Shown here piece after piece: positions 14,450 to 26,900 of a DNA stretch of 59,777 bases. Position numbers and translations under genes: made by a program. Source of the DNA: Branchiostoma floridae (Eukaryota; Chordata; Leptocardii; Amphioxiformes; Branchiostomatidae). The stretch is taken from the NCBI RefSeq assembly GCF_000003815.2, contig NC_049987.1, positions 19,750,745 to 19,810,521 of the forward strand, in the 5' to 3' direction. Each line of letters starts with the position of its first letter. The stretch's first letter is position 1. The notes beneath the pieces are model-generated. The model was not told the origin of the DNA, made no database searches, and worked only from the letters and a program-made list of their open reading frames with translations.

Positions 14450-15640
14450 ACCTACCTGTACACAGTGAGGGTTATCGCCTCCCAGAAATTTATCTATCGA
14501 ATAGATAGTAGCAAAGTATTTAGAGCAAGCGGAAAGTTATAGAATCCATAACAAAGTGAGGTTCGTCTTCGATCTCATTTGGGCAGAATGGACAAAACCC
14601 CTGGTCGAGGGGAATTTTAGAATATCTTCCGGCTTCTATATTTAGTTTGTGACTACAGATTCTTATCTTTGTAATAATATTGCTCTACGAAGTTCGAAAT
14701 TGTGTACATTCGAAAGATACTTCTTTTGTCCGTATCTTTCCTTTAGCGTAGAATGAATGGAAAGTTTTGAGTTATTCTGGATAGAAGAATGCCAATCTTG
14801 AATGTATATATCCTGTAAACGGACTCGTAATTGGTCGGTTAGCATATTAACATGATACAACCTCGGGTTTGTCCATACATACCCAAAACCATTATAGTTG
14901 AGAATGTCAGTTACGTGATTTGTCCAATCGTATTCACCGGAAAGTAAAACATCATATGCTTCACGTAGTAAAGAATCTTCAGGTAAGTTTGCTAGACGGT
15001 ACCAGTATTTGATTAATTGTATCTCAGCATTGATCGAAATGGGAAAGGTTCCTACCTCACCACGGATGCCGTCATTTGATGATTTTGCATGTACTCCGAG
15101 TAAAAAAAAATTTGGAAACTGATGTCAATGGTATCAAATTCTGGGATACTAATATGTGAAGGAAGTTGTATATTTTTAATTGCGAAGTTGTCATTTTCTA
15201 ATTTTATTCCTGATGCCAGTCTCAATAATCTATCCTTGTCTGATCTTTTCTTAAAATGGATGACGTAAGTATGATTGAGGTCCGAAGACACACTCTTTCT
15301 AACAGTTGCTGGGAGATCTCCCGCTAAATGGAGTTTGTTTAAAAAGGAAGAGAAAACAGTTTTGGGTGAAGATTCTGGATTGAAGAATTTGTTTTGATAC
15401 AATAATTTTGATTGCTTTAGAAGTTTGGTCAAAACATGTGAGTTCGGCTCCGTACAGTAAAATAGGCAGTACAAACTTGTTGAAAAGGCCCATTCCTAAA
15501 TCAATTGGAATTTTCTTTTCATTCGCCATCCATGAGCACTGACCAAACCTGCTATGGCAATTAATGCCACACTCACTTCGCCTAACCAAAGAACGATCAT
15601 GAAATGAAAAAAATATAACAATTTTATGGGACAATTACGT
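14450..15640 (-). mobile_element. Decayed LINE polymerase C-terminal remnant
   Basis: Several broken minus-strand frames together read as a LINE polymerase C-terminus. 15634-15299 has LFNKFVLPILLYGAE, the conserved block after the RT thumb. 15050-14860 has IKYWYRLANLPEDSLLREAY. 14860-14663 has LKERYGQKKYLSNVHNFELR, then a frameshift to RICSHKLNIEAGRY and FCPFCPNEIEDEPHFV (about 14650-14540), a zinc-binding DE-x-HF signature. There are at least three frameshifts and no poly(A) tail was recognised. The stretch 15330-15090 (KKRSDKDRLLRLASGIKL) does not look like polymerase and may be an ORF1 piece joined in. Confidence 0.75.
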
Positions 15641-18600
15641 ATACGTACATACTGTAGCACCTGATAGATTCATATCTTTGTTGTGATTTGGGTAAACTTT
15701 CTTTCAGAAAGTGGCCTAATTAGCAGACATATGCATGGTCACGAGCAAAGCGGTGAAGAGCAATGCCTTGAGAGAACAACTCATACAACGTTACGAACAA
15801 CATATTAGAATCATAATCAACGAATGTATGTATCTCTACCGACTGTGCTATCAACAAAACGGTATGATATTTTTGCGACATATGTTTCTGACAAGCTTAT
15901 TCATTCTGGTGCTTTTATTAATATTTTTGCTATGAATAAATATGAACTGGTTCATCGAACCCATAGGAAGACCAGCAAATTTATGTACACATTTTTTAGC
16001 ATTAAGCAACAAGGGGTTATCACGTAGTTGGACACACCGTTAACTTTTCGTGCATTACCCAGAGTAAGATCTTTACTGCGTACTTCAATATATGAATAGC
16101 CTTTCCTGAAGGAAGGCAAGCGATTCAAGCGATCTGTCTCTATGGATGGACGGGAAAATGATTCTATCAAGATTATCTAAGCCGTGAGCTTATTGAAAAC
16201 GTTTTAGAAGATCTGTCAAAGGCTTACAGCGTCAGCGCGTAATGGCAAATCGATGTGGAAGGGTGCCAGAGAACATTTCTGCGGAGTCAGCATTGTCAGA
16301 TTTCGTTACACTCAAAAAGTTACTGGACAAAACTTTCTTTGAAGTGATACTGTGAAGTTTTGCCTGACATGAATTACAACCTGTTACAACTTCCATCAAT
16401 GTGTTGCGAATTATCATACATCTCAGCCTTCGCAATGAAGTTTAAGTGACAAATAAGTCAGCGGAGGCGCAAATGCAAAATTAATCAAACTGCACAGGAG
16501 CTTACAAATCTTTTTTTTTTCTGAAAATTATGCTTATCTTGAAATTAAGTTCAATGAGTTTCTTAGTTGCTTAAGCAGCAGCTTTTTTCTTGGAAGATGG
16601 CGATAGTTTCTGGTGTATAGAGCTCACACACTAACTCCACTTTCACACACAGACATGGGCAATTACTAACTCACTCATTCAGCCCTTCTCTCACAAAGAC
16701 GTGGGTGAATATTCGCATACACTAACTCATTTAATTACTCACTCACTCACTCACTCACTCACTTTTTTCCTCAGTTGGAATTTGGTATAACATTCAACAT
16801 TGCCATCGGTGAATGGGCAAGTTTATGTCTTTCACTCATGGTATGTGTACCTTAACTCATGATGTGTACTTTTGACTATGCGTTTGCCAGATCATCAAGC
16901 AAACGATGAGGTACGCCTGAATTTTGCGCCTCAATAGCCCCTAACGTCCAAACGGCCCATACATCAAATCTGTGACGATGAATAAGAGAATGCGGCTGGC
17001 ATTCGACAGGAACGTACAAAGGACTAAATAGGACGTATGGTCTCCCCGGGGCCAGAACCTGACAGCAGTCGTCAATAAGAATTTTCTGGCCCCCAGACAG
17101 AGGAACTTGGCAGATAAACGGAATGCAAGACCATCCATACACTGGTGGGAAATGTGGATAAAACTAATCCATACACCCAGAGAGTCTAAAGAGACTGAAG
17201 CGTTTTCATTTAATATCTCACCTATATATTTGTAAGTTTAGAATAAGATCATACAAGTACAAAGTCAAAAATAGATGTAATGATTTTGAAGCTAACCCAG
17301 ATGCATGTTAAGTGGCTTATGTCTTCTCCTCAATTGTAAAGGTATACACCGGAGAACATTGGGTGTTATTTCTAGAAATGGACATGGCAGTACCTAAAGA
17401 TAAGGAAAGGAAAGATGGAAAAGACAGCAGAAACCTGATTGTTATCGTTGCGCAAGACTTGCAGGTACATTTGCACTTACATCAAATCAACATGGGTCAA
17501 ACTATCGTGATTTGCACTTGCGAAGGGGAATTCTTTAAAACCATTAGTTCCATCAGTTTAAGATACCCAACGGTCAAACTAAACTTTTGAACTACAGTAA
17601 ACGTAGATCTGAGAGAAGTTCTATCAATACTAAAACGCGATGTTTGAAAGCGAGATGCCCCCTGTGACGGTAAACGTAAGGTCCTCCGTTCACGATCAGC
17701 ACCATATGGTAGATAGAGTATCTTTCATAATTGATAGCAAAAAAGTGGAGGATTCTGGGCTCATTTGACGAAAAACACAATGGGTTAGAAAAAGAATGCC
17801 TATAAAAATTCAGTGCAAATTTCGTTCTTTATTTTACGTAACGTTTATCACATGCATCTTTTCTTACCGCCGCAGGTGATGATTTGACTGCAACTGACAA
17901 ACACACTTTTTGTCTGTATAAATTCGATCTTAATGAAACAATTCAGTACCTATATCTAACTTTGCATGTACAAATTTTCTACTCGCCCTTCATTTCCAGG
18001 GATCAATGATAAACGAGTAACAACTATAGCCATACGATAGCAAGCAATAGAGAAAATCCGATGAAAAGGAAAAAAGCCAAAGATGTCCGGATGATCGGCA
18101 GATAACTTCCCAGGCCTAAACAGACAATATTGTGAACCGGGGCGTGGGGGATATCCGGATACAAGCTTGGCCACGTCACGTTTGAGATTGTTTTCTCACC
18201 GCAAAAGCGCCACCTCCAATTTGGCTACATATCTGAGAGATATCGAAACCTAAGCAATGTTATTATCTGCTGGTTGTGTAAAAAGAATATTCCTATATCC
18301 TATATTCTACCGACCTGATGAAACTATTTTCGGGAGGCAATATGCACAACGCACAAATATGCACAGATGAACTAGCAAAAAGGAGAAGGCACATCTTACG
18401 CTGAAACTTTCTGATGGAAAAATATCCCAAGACGCTTGGTGGGATTTGTCGTAACTTCTGTTTGATAATGAGAGAAACGAGCGTATTTTATCCTTAATTA
18501 AAATATGTTGACTAAAATTTAAAATCCATCATTTGACCTGTTCTCGCGTATAACCTGCATTTGACTATTTCATATCAGAAGCACAGAACGAACAATGATC

Positions 18601-18872
18601 AACAATCTGTACTATGCTCCAGATCACTTGCACACCGTACATCCCATTTTGTGATCGAGGCAAGAAAAAAAAGAATATATATTGCACTCCACAACTGCCT
18701 CTCCCTTGATAATAGCTTATTGATTTTGTACTCTCAACTTGTGGGTCATTAAACTTTAGATTTACAAGACGCTAATTCCCCAGACGCCATTTGTTAAGTT
18801 TGGACTGCTGTGATACGCGCAATGCTTTAGGCAAGAGTACGTGTTTCGTGCAGAACCTTGGAAAACAGAGTA
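15641..18872. other. No gene recognised
   Basis: Apart from the ACTC microsatellite I see only short frames. 16876-17142 on the minus strand is open in two frames and GC-richer, without recognisable domains. 17312-17590 (+) is open for 92 codons from a GTG, unrecognised. Confidence 0.5.
16737..16763. repeat. (ACTC)n microsatellite
   Basis: Seven ACTC units. The preceding ~130 bp has looser CACTAACTC-type repeats. Confidence 0.95.
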
Positions 18873-18875
18873 TAA

Positions 18876-19181
18876 AGGTGGGGTCACACATGCGTATATA
18901 TTCAAGTCCATTTTAGGTGCGTATGAAGCTCTTAGTCTCTACCGGCTCCACAGGTCGTGGAAAAAATAGTACAAATTGGACAAATTTATATACATAACAT
19001 GCCAGATGAGTTAGCAGAACCAAGAAGTATAGTTAGCGACCCAGCTAACTCGTCTGACATGTTACCTGTTTACGTTCTTCCAATTTCTATTATATTTACA
19101 ACGACCTGTGGGGCCTGCAGCTGGTGGAGGCAAATACTCCCATGCGCGCCTCATACGGACTACGCAGGTGTGACCCCACCT
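18876..19181. mobile_element. 306-bp fold-back MITE with TAA target duplication (Harbinger-like)
   Basis: Ends AGGTGGGGTCACAC and complement are perfect for 14 bp. The whole element folds back: the ~140-bp arms match with gaps (CCACAGGTCG and GAGTTAGC / GCTAACTC near the centre). TAA flanks both sides (18873-18875, 19182-19184). A TWA 3-bp duplication is the mark of PIF/Harbinger elements. Not coding; the open frame inside is accidental. Confidence 0.82.
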
Positions 19182-19184
19182 TAA

Positions 19185-20145
19185 CGTTACGTACTGCATA
19201 TCTGCCCGGGTACGTGCTTAGGCCAGGTGCTGGCGCTTGGCTCGCATGTCTGATTTATGCTGTTCCAAGCTGTACGGTCATTTTCAGCATCTCCTAATAC
19301 CTGTTCATTTACTATTTGATATTTCAATCTTACACATCCCATTTCGAGCATATTTCTCTGAAATGAAGTCGAAGACCAGTTATAGGACGCAGTCGATGAC
19401 TCGAGGCAGCATATACGCGGAGAGCACTTTTAATGCGTGCGATCGACAATTAAAATATATAGAAATAGTACCCTATCAGAAGTTACCTAAGGCGAAGATC
19501 CGGATGAAAGTTAAGGTATGGGCAGAAAAGTCCGGAGTGTCGCCCGAAGGGTCACTGAGCGGTCTCCGAGCTGCGAACGGAAAAGGGGCTGGTGGGCTAG
19601 TGCTAAAAAGCTTACTTCCCCAAACGTTAACCATCTCGCGTCTCGTGTGCAGCACATCTCTCGGCAAATTGGAACTGTTTTACAATACCTTCCTAATACC
19701 TTCAAACATTCCAACCTAAAACCAGACAAAACTTAAGTCAATCCCGTCTCAATGTCTCTGCTCCTCTAAGGCTCTCCATCCACCTCCGTCCGACCTCTGC
19801 GGCGTAGTTTCAACAGATGGAAAAAATGCTCTGAGGCGTATAAAAGGTTGTATGGACAGGTGAGGGTGTACAGGTGGTTAATGAGAGCACGTTGACTGCT
19901 CCAGACCAGGTGTCGCCTCTTAACGACGCTAAACCCAGTCAGGAGCGCCCACGTGCATAATTTAGAATGGGAACAAGACGACGGCTAGATTGTCACTGGG
20001 CAGAGATACGCGAATACTGACCTCAGGAGGCCAAAGGCCATGCGCTCCGTCATAATGTACTCTACTAACTGAGAATAACTTTAATACTAGCTCAAAAATG
20101 GGTTAAACATTTACTAGGCATATAAAATTAACATTCTGCCGTCAG
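19185..20145. other. No gene recognised
   Basis: An open frame from 19237 to 19719 (160 codons, TTG start) overlaps two other open frames at 19511-19736 and has no recognised domain; the triple overlap points to chance in GC-richer DNA. Confidence 0.5.
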
Positions 20146-20148
20146 TTA

Positions 20149-20367
20149 AGGTGAAATCTCACTGCATTCGCGTCACGCTTGCGTTACTGCGGGGTTAGAA
20201 AGATACTATTGTAAGAAGAATTTCAGCAATAAAGAACGAACTTTCTTATGTGTATTTTGCCGTCTTCTAAGTCATACCTTTACGTATTACGCAATAATAA
20301 ACAAAAAACAAAACAGTGACGAAGTGAACGAATCCCGCTGTGACGCAAGTGCAGTGAGAGTGCACCT
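20149..20367 (+). mobile_element. MITE family copy 1 (219 bp), TTA target duplication
   Basis: Inverted ends AGGTGMAMTCTCACTGCA continue for ~33 bp. TTA flanks both sides (20146-20148, 20368-20370). The interior block TATTTTGCCGTCTTCTAAGT and the TACGTATTACG motif are shared with 55049-55301 in the same orientation. Confidence 0.85.
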
Positions 20368-20562
20368 TTACGTATGACATATAAGAAAATAGTGTGTACT
20401 AGTCGAAGTCTAATTTAGATATAAGCAATAAGAAACATATATGATACGTCACTCGGGGTTAACGTTATTTACAAAATAAGGCACGAGGACGTAAAAGTCC
20501 AGTTTTAAACACTTTTTGAAAGCGTGATTTCTTATACATGTATATTTCATTTGTGAAGGTTT

Positions 20563-21877
20563 ATTACCTTTGCCAGAATGGCTAAGGTTATGTTTTAGGC
20601 TTGTGAGTCTGTGTGTGTGTGTGTCTGTGTGTGTGTTAACAGCATAACTCGAGAAGCCTTTGATGTATCCCGATTATATTTGGTAGGTGGGTAGGGGTCG
20701 GGAAAACGAAGGTCAAGTTCGATAATGGGCCCCCTAGCGGCTTGCTAAGGTACTGCAGCAGAACCTCAATTTTTGATATCTCCTGTTCTGGACATGCTGT
20801 GATCATGATTTTCGAGTGGTAGATAGCCCTTGGGGCAGAGAGTAAGTGCTGTGAGTTTGGGCCCCCTAGCGGCTGGAACTGCAGGCGCCGGTTTCCTTTC
20901 AAACTTTGGACGAGAATAACTCTACAACGTGTTGACGGATCGTCATGATTTTTGGTATGTAGATAGAATGAGTGATGACTTACATAATGGTATACTAATT
21001 ATGCAAATCAACAGCTAATTTGTATAATTAATGAGGAAAATTCATAAATTCACTGCATTCCATGATAGGACTTTCAAACTTGTCACATATGTAGCTGGGA
21101 AGGAGAGAAATGTCGATAGATATCAATTATGCAAATGATGACCTCATTTGCATAATTAATGAGAAAATATGAACATGTTGACGGATCATTATGTTTTTGG
21201 TATGTAGGTAGCGTAAGTGAAGACCTACATAATGAGATACCAATTATGCAAATCAGCATCTAATTTGCATAATTAATGAGGATATTTTATAAATTCACTA
21301 CATTCCATGATAGGACTTTAAAACTTGTCACATATGTAGCTGAGAAAGAGAGAAATGTCAATACATATTTATCATGCAAATGATGACCTCATTTGCATAA
21401 TTAATATATGAACGTGTTGACGGATCGTCATGATTTTTGGCATGTAGATAGCCCAAGTGAAGACTTATATAATGTGATACTTATTATGCAAAAAACAGGT
21501 AATTTGCATAATTGATGAGGAAAAGTTAATAAATCCACTGCATTCCATTATAGTACTTTCATCAAAGTTGTCACATATGTAACTGAGAAAGAGGGAAGAG
21601 AGTAAGAGGTGTATTTAAAGACTTTGAAAGAGAATGGATCAAAGGATCATCATGATTTTTGGTATGCTGATAGCTTAAGTAATGCTTGATACAATTTGAT
21701 ATCAATTAATTGTAACTTGGGATCTAATTTGCATAATGAATGCCGAAATTTTATAAACCAACTCCAAGCATATAATTATAAAGAAAATGAAATGAGTAAC
21801 GCATTTGTCTGCAGACATCATTCTACATAACAAACCTGGTTTATTTGGCAAAGGTATGTGTTCGTGGAACTCTAGTT
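20563..21877 (+). mobile_element. 1.3-kb non-autonomous repeat element, copy 1
   Basis: Begins ATTACCTTTGCCA and ends TGGCAAAGGTATGTGTTCGTGGAACTCTAGTT in inverted relation (ACCTTTGCCA core). A GT microsatellite (20611-20637) lies near the start. The body holds GGGCCCCCTAGCGGC blocks at 20727 and 20860 and a ~240-bp tandem repeat (20925 on). No coding capacity. The family also occurs, reversed, at 51587-52653. Confidence 0.72.
20925..21740 (+). repeat. ~240-bp tandem repeat rich in ATGCAAAT octamers
   Basis: CGTGTTGACGGATCGTCATG starts units at 20926, 21172, 21413 and, decayed, 21632 (spacing 246, 241 and 219). Each unit has TTTGGTATGTAGATAG, ATTATGCAAATCA and ATTTGCATAATTAATGAGG. At least seven ATGCAAAT/ATTTGCAT octamers occur in 400 bp. 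Confidence 0.88.
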
Positions 21878-23461
21878 AAACAATGTTCCATTCCATAGCT
21901 CAGTTTGATGGGTGAGCTAAGTTTGGGAAAGTGCATCCGTCACCAAAGGCACTGTTAAACAAGTTGACCTGGCCATTTAGCTCACCCACAAGACGACAAT
22001 AACGCACGGCGGTCATCAACTTAATCCCACGGCCTGATGGGATGCAGCTCGGTGGGACCTTTTTCGTCTTGGGCTAAAAGGTCTCTAAATCATCTCCAAA
22101 GGCCACGTCCGCTCCGGGATAACGTTAACGCAAACGTGCCAAGTGTTAAAACGTTAACTGCAGCCAACGCACGCCCGGTGAAATCATGTTGACCTTCACA
22201 TTAATGGTAGTTTGCACTGTCTAAGAGAGTGGAGTTACTGACGTATCTCGGCTAGTATGAATACATTTATCACGTCGCCGTCAACGTAACGGTCCTGTTT
22301 TCACTGCTGCAAATGCCCTGCACTAACGTAACATGTACAAGCATGGAACGATCATGTCTAGATATTGAATTTTCGTGGTATGTATCTGCATCAGCGATTC
22401 TGTTTGTTGCCACAGGTTTCATCATTGTGCTCCGCACGTATCTGGACCGTTTTGTTTCCTTGAGCAAATCGCAAAGGTCAAGAAACTGTTCATAACAGCT
22501 CGACTCCTAAGGCAAGCCGTTTTCCCAGTTCATTTGGTTTCGAGAGGGGCATCTCAAGCAAAAGTTTTCTACTAGCTGACTTGGTGATTTAAAACATTAC
22601 TTCCAGTCATTCTGCTTCAGCTGGAAATGAAGCTAAATATAGACACATGAATAAGGAACAGGATGTTGGACAATATTACAGCCTTCAATATGTCATTTGT
22701 TGACAACTGTATTCAGTGGTGATTTTCGTGCGAAAACTTATATTGACACCATCAACATCGTCTGCGACGGCAAAGGTAACAAACATCACAACGTCAATGT
22801 TTACATCACATATGTTTATTGTACATGGATTGCTATTCTGAGCTATAACATCAAGAACGCCAAAAAATAGCAATTATTCACCAAAAATCCAGGGATGAAG
22901 AGAAGGGGCCTCTCGCCTCGTTATACAGACACATTGTTACATCAGTATGAAATTGGAACAAAAGATCGAAATGGCTGGTTGATTGGCTGACAATAGGGCA
23001 ATCACCATTTGCTAAAAGAGATCTGGATGTCTCCAAAAGATGTCAGGCGTCACTAAGATGTACATATCTAGAGTAACGTGCGAGGAAGTCTCGAGGAGTC
23101 AAAAGATGCCTGCAAATTAGCCAAGAAAGATGTTGTCAGAGAAAAAAGGGACGTGTGTGTATGTGTAATAGTGATGGGCATGGTTTCTATGCCAATCTCA
23201 GTTCAAAAGAATTCTTGCATTTTATTGCCAGTGCTGATATTGTCCCAGCAACGCCCTAATTCCAAAATTCCAAAAAAAAGGAGATTGAAAACAAAGGCAC
23301 TACCCATGACTACAACAGTACTACAACAACATTACTAAAACATGCTCATGGCTTTCCTTAAGTAGATTGGGTGCACAGATTGCGCCTACAATAGATAATC
23401 GTTTTACATCTAAACTTCAAGAGAATTTTTCCAAGTGTGGCATCTCACCAAATACGGTGAA
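21878..23461. other. No gene recognised
   Basis: GATGGGTGAGCTAA (21908) and TTAGCTCACCCA (21977) form an inverted pair. The 22000-22200 segment is GC-richer with several GTTAAC/AACGTT motifs. No exon was identified. Confidence 0.5.
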
Positions 23462-23523
23462 GAAATCCTGCGTCATGACTTAATCAGCTGCTTCCTCCCG
23501 ATGACGTCATGATGCAGGATTCC
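23462..23523. repeat. Inverted repeat just past the nucleotidase poly(A) signal
   Basis: Arms of 18 bp (GAAATCCTGCGTCATGAC and its near-complement, two mismatches) surround a 26-bp loop. The stem could extend a few bases further. It may be a small fold-back element or a 3'-end structure. Confidence 0.6.
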
Positions 23524-23528
23524 TTCGC

Positions 23529-23534
23529 TTTATT
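23529..23534 (-). terminator. Candidate poly(A) signal of the nucleotidase gene
   Basis: AATAAA on the minus strand about 210 nt after the stop codon. It is the first canonical hexamer downstream. A hairpin lies just beyond it (23462-23523). Confidence 0.5.
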
Positions 23535-23743
23535 TGGTATACTAGTTCAAGTGCAATCCCACCGCAAATTATATTTCTATAGCTAATTCACACAATTAAA
23601 AGCAATTTTCACACATAAACATTTTCATGGCGAAGACCAACACATATTTTCAAATCATACATCATCGACAGGAATCGTTAACTAACGACAAAAGATATTC
23701 TATTTTGAAGACATATTTACATTCCAGAAAACTTCTATGACTG

Positions 23744-23982
23744 CTACTGCAATAAAGCAGGGCTCACAGCAATTATTGAACACAACAACAACATAGTTAG
23801 CAGTGTGGACATGGACGAGGCAGTTGACGTGGGGTTGAGTGTCGTGGGGTTAGGTGCAATGGGGTTGGGCGTCATGGGGTTGGGTGCAGTACCATTCAAG
23901 ATCGTTATGCGTCTCTCCAGACCCGTTGTGATGGGGCTTGCATCTGCCAGGTAGTCTAACACCATTTCCGTGTCGAGATATC
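23744..23982 (-). CDS. NT5E-like: NT5E-like terminal exon (Asn-Pro stalk and GPI signal)
   Basis: 239 nt with TAG stop, residues 524-601. The start (YLDTEMVLDYLADASPI) is the last helix of the domain. Residues 562-576 and neighbours form four five-residue units of the type N-P-x-x-x, encoded by a 15-nt minisatellite. The last ~20 residues (LLTMLLLCSIIAVSPALLQ) are hydrophobic and uncharged, as expected of a GPI-attachment signal; the attachment residue is probably in the Ser/Ala-rich stretch just before it. Confidence 0.9.
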
Positions 23983-26900
23983 CTGTAGAGGGGTACAAGG
24001 GGTGAATAACAACATTCTACCAATCCGTATGATATCACTGCGATGAAAAGGGGGGAAGTGGGATACCTTGATCTAAAGAGACTGTCTGTAAACAACAGGC
24101 AGGAGGCAATACGGCTTTCTGACAAATTCGAACAATTGATCGTGCATGGTCCTATAAAAAGTCTCGAAACGAGCGTCAGGAATATTGTAAACTGAGGTTA
24201 TGGTTACTCCAGGGCGCTGGACCACTGATATGAAATGAATTCGCCGAAAGACTGAAGAACATAGCAAGGCAAAGCTATTCAAAACAATGGACTGTGTTGG
24301 CATTACGTTGGATCTGTATCTGCATCTGTATCTATATAGCCGGTATAACCGCCCTTCGGCGTAACACACCAGTTGTAGAGTCGTTGTATTAGATACAGAC
24401 GTTCTATCGCCTTAAAGGCAAGTTGTTTGATTTTTAACTAGTTGATTTGAGATGTCCTTGTAAAGTAGACAAACCGATTGGCTCCCGATCCTCGTCCGCC
24501 ACGTTCTCCGGCAGCATGCTGTAGCCGTCACCCCCTCCCACCATGAAGGCGTTTATCAGCAGCTTGTACCGCCGTCCCCTCTCCACCGGCTCGTACTGCG
24601 GAATGGAACACTCCGTGCACACAGCCTCCAGCGTCACCACACGCTGCCCGACCGGCTTGCTGATGTCGTACGTTACGAGGATTCCTTTGGAAGAAGGGAC
24701 ACGTCAAAATGTAACATTGACATTCTTCAGAGAAGCATAGAGCATAAACATTCGTTGACCTGCAGCAGCAAAGTCTAAAATACGACGTATACGCAGTACC
24801 TGTACGGTGACGTGAAAATCATTTAGACCTGGGTCCAAAAAAACAGAATTTGAATGCACCGCTCATGTACCTTGATCGACTTACTTGTTTTGTTATAAAA
24901 AACGTTTTATTCCTACTACAAATATGAAAATATGAGACTGAAAATGATTAAAACATATGGAAAATTTGTATGTTTGTCGTTGCAATCAACACCTAGCACA
25001 TGATGGTATTTGATTTGAGATTCTGTCCGGCTCATCAGTTAGCAACAAAAGTTACCTGTAGGCCTGTTATCTGTTTATTCCTGTTTCTACTATCATTGCA
25101 TACAACTTGATTATTTTTATAGTTAAAGGTACAGACACAGGTACATGTCATCACGTATTAGTTTGAAAAAATATTCGCGAAATATCAAATTCAAAGATAA
25201 TACCTGAGACTTGGAGGAATTGACCTGCTGAAGGCAAGTTTGACACGGAATGTTCGAACATCTGAAACATGACGTCACCGGAAATGACGATGATGTCAAT
25301 GGTATTTTGAAATGGCAGAACCGTCAACACGTCTGCAGTAGTGATGATACCTGTGGAAGATACAGAGAACCGTTAGTCCTTTTTTTTTATTTCCTAACCT
25401 GTCTGACCGTTTCTTACTCCTCTCTTAAATCTATCTGATGGTGCCGGTTTCTCTCAAAGCAGTTGTGGTAATAACGTCTCGTGCGTTATCGGTGGACTCA
25501 GTAGAGAACCCAAAGCCAATCACATATCAATACCTACGTTAATAGTTTATCTTGATGTACTGATTCAGCCTTCTTTTTCTTTTTTGTTGTTGACAGAGAA
25601 CAAAAGTACGAAGGAAAGCTATGTTGAGCAGCATCAATACGTTACGTAATAAGCAGCATCATTAAAAACAAGGGGAGCAAAAATAAGTCAGTTACATTCC
25701 AATACCTTCACGCACACTCCTCCGTTGATAGTTTATCATGATGCATTAATTCAAATGATTTTCATAGATAAAAAATACTACTTTTGTTTCTCAATACAAC
25801 ATTCTTTCTTTTTCTTTCAGAGTACAAAGTACCCAGGAAAGATACGCTGAAGTCATATACAGACGTTGTATAGTAATAGAAAATATTTCTAAAAACAAGA
25901 AGAGCCTAACCGTCGGGAGGCCTGAACGGGATGGGTGCTCTGATTCCCCCAGAATTCCACACTGCCATGGACACGTCAGCCCACTTCGCCTCATCCGGGT
26001 TCTTCAGGTTCTGTCGCACCATAGCGTCCGTGATCACATTTCCCAGGTTGCACTCTTGCTGTAAATAACAACACCAGCGACTTTTGCTAACGCCAAGTGT
26101 CCAAACGTTTGGTCATCAAAAATTGATGAAGGTTACAGTACGGATAAAACCGGAGAAATTAACAAGACAACCGCATTAAAACACAATAAGTAGTTGATGA
26201 TGGCAGCCGCTATATTACTACCGTTTTCGAGTGGCCTTCACCGATGAGCAACACAGATTCCAACAAATCAATTACAGAATTTTGTAAAGAACGATTCTAT
26301 TACGTCTTGTTTGTTTTGTTGTCTTTTACAAGATACTTGCTTAAACACCTGGCATCATATTCCATTATCATAACATCCAAGGTAACACACATGCAGTTTT
26401 GATCGCTGTAAGGTCGCTCATCGATCACCGTGTAAGAGTCCATGTTTGAAGATAATTGGCCTTTCATTTTTAAACTATTTTGTACATATTCAGAATAATC
26501 CCGTTTTGTGAAATTGAGTAAAAGTTTTCCTTTCTCAGACCTACCCGTCTGCAGAACTGCCTCCGTCCCTCCAGGAACACGTGAGTTTTCCCGGCCTCCT
26601 GATTGGTCAGGTTCGCCATCTCCTCTTTCAGCGATAAGACTTCTGCTAGAGTCTCGTTATCTGCAATGTGTTGACGTTACAACTGTTACAACAGATATTC
26701 GAAGATGAAATACTTCATCTCCTTTGACCAACTATATCTATTTAGATCTTTGTCTTGTAATTAGACTTGATATTTGACGCATTTTATACCAAGGCCTGTA
26801 TCCTTAACCTGTAACTGTATACAGTAACGGTATTGAAGCACTTTGCATTATATGTTACTTGAGTATAGCATAGCTTGAATAAACGTGGCTCACGAATAGT

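Noticed and set aside
24073-24369. Minus-strand frame between nucleotidase exons 9 and 10
   Set aside because: Lies in an intron with good splice sites on both sides, is not homologous to the family, and would break the exon 9-10 join.
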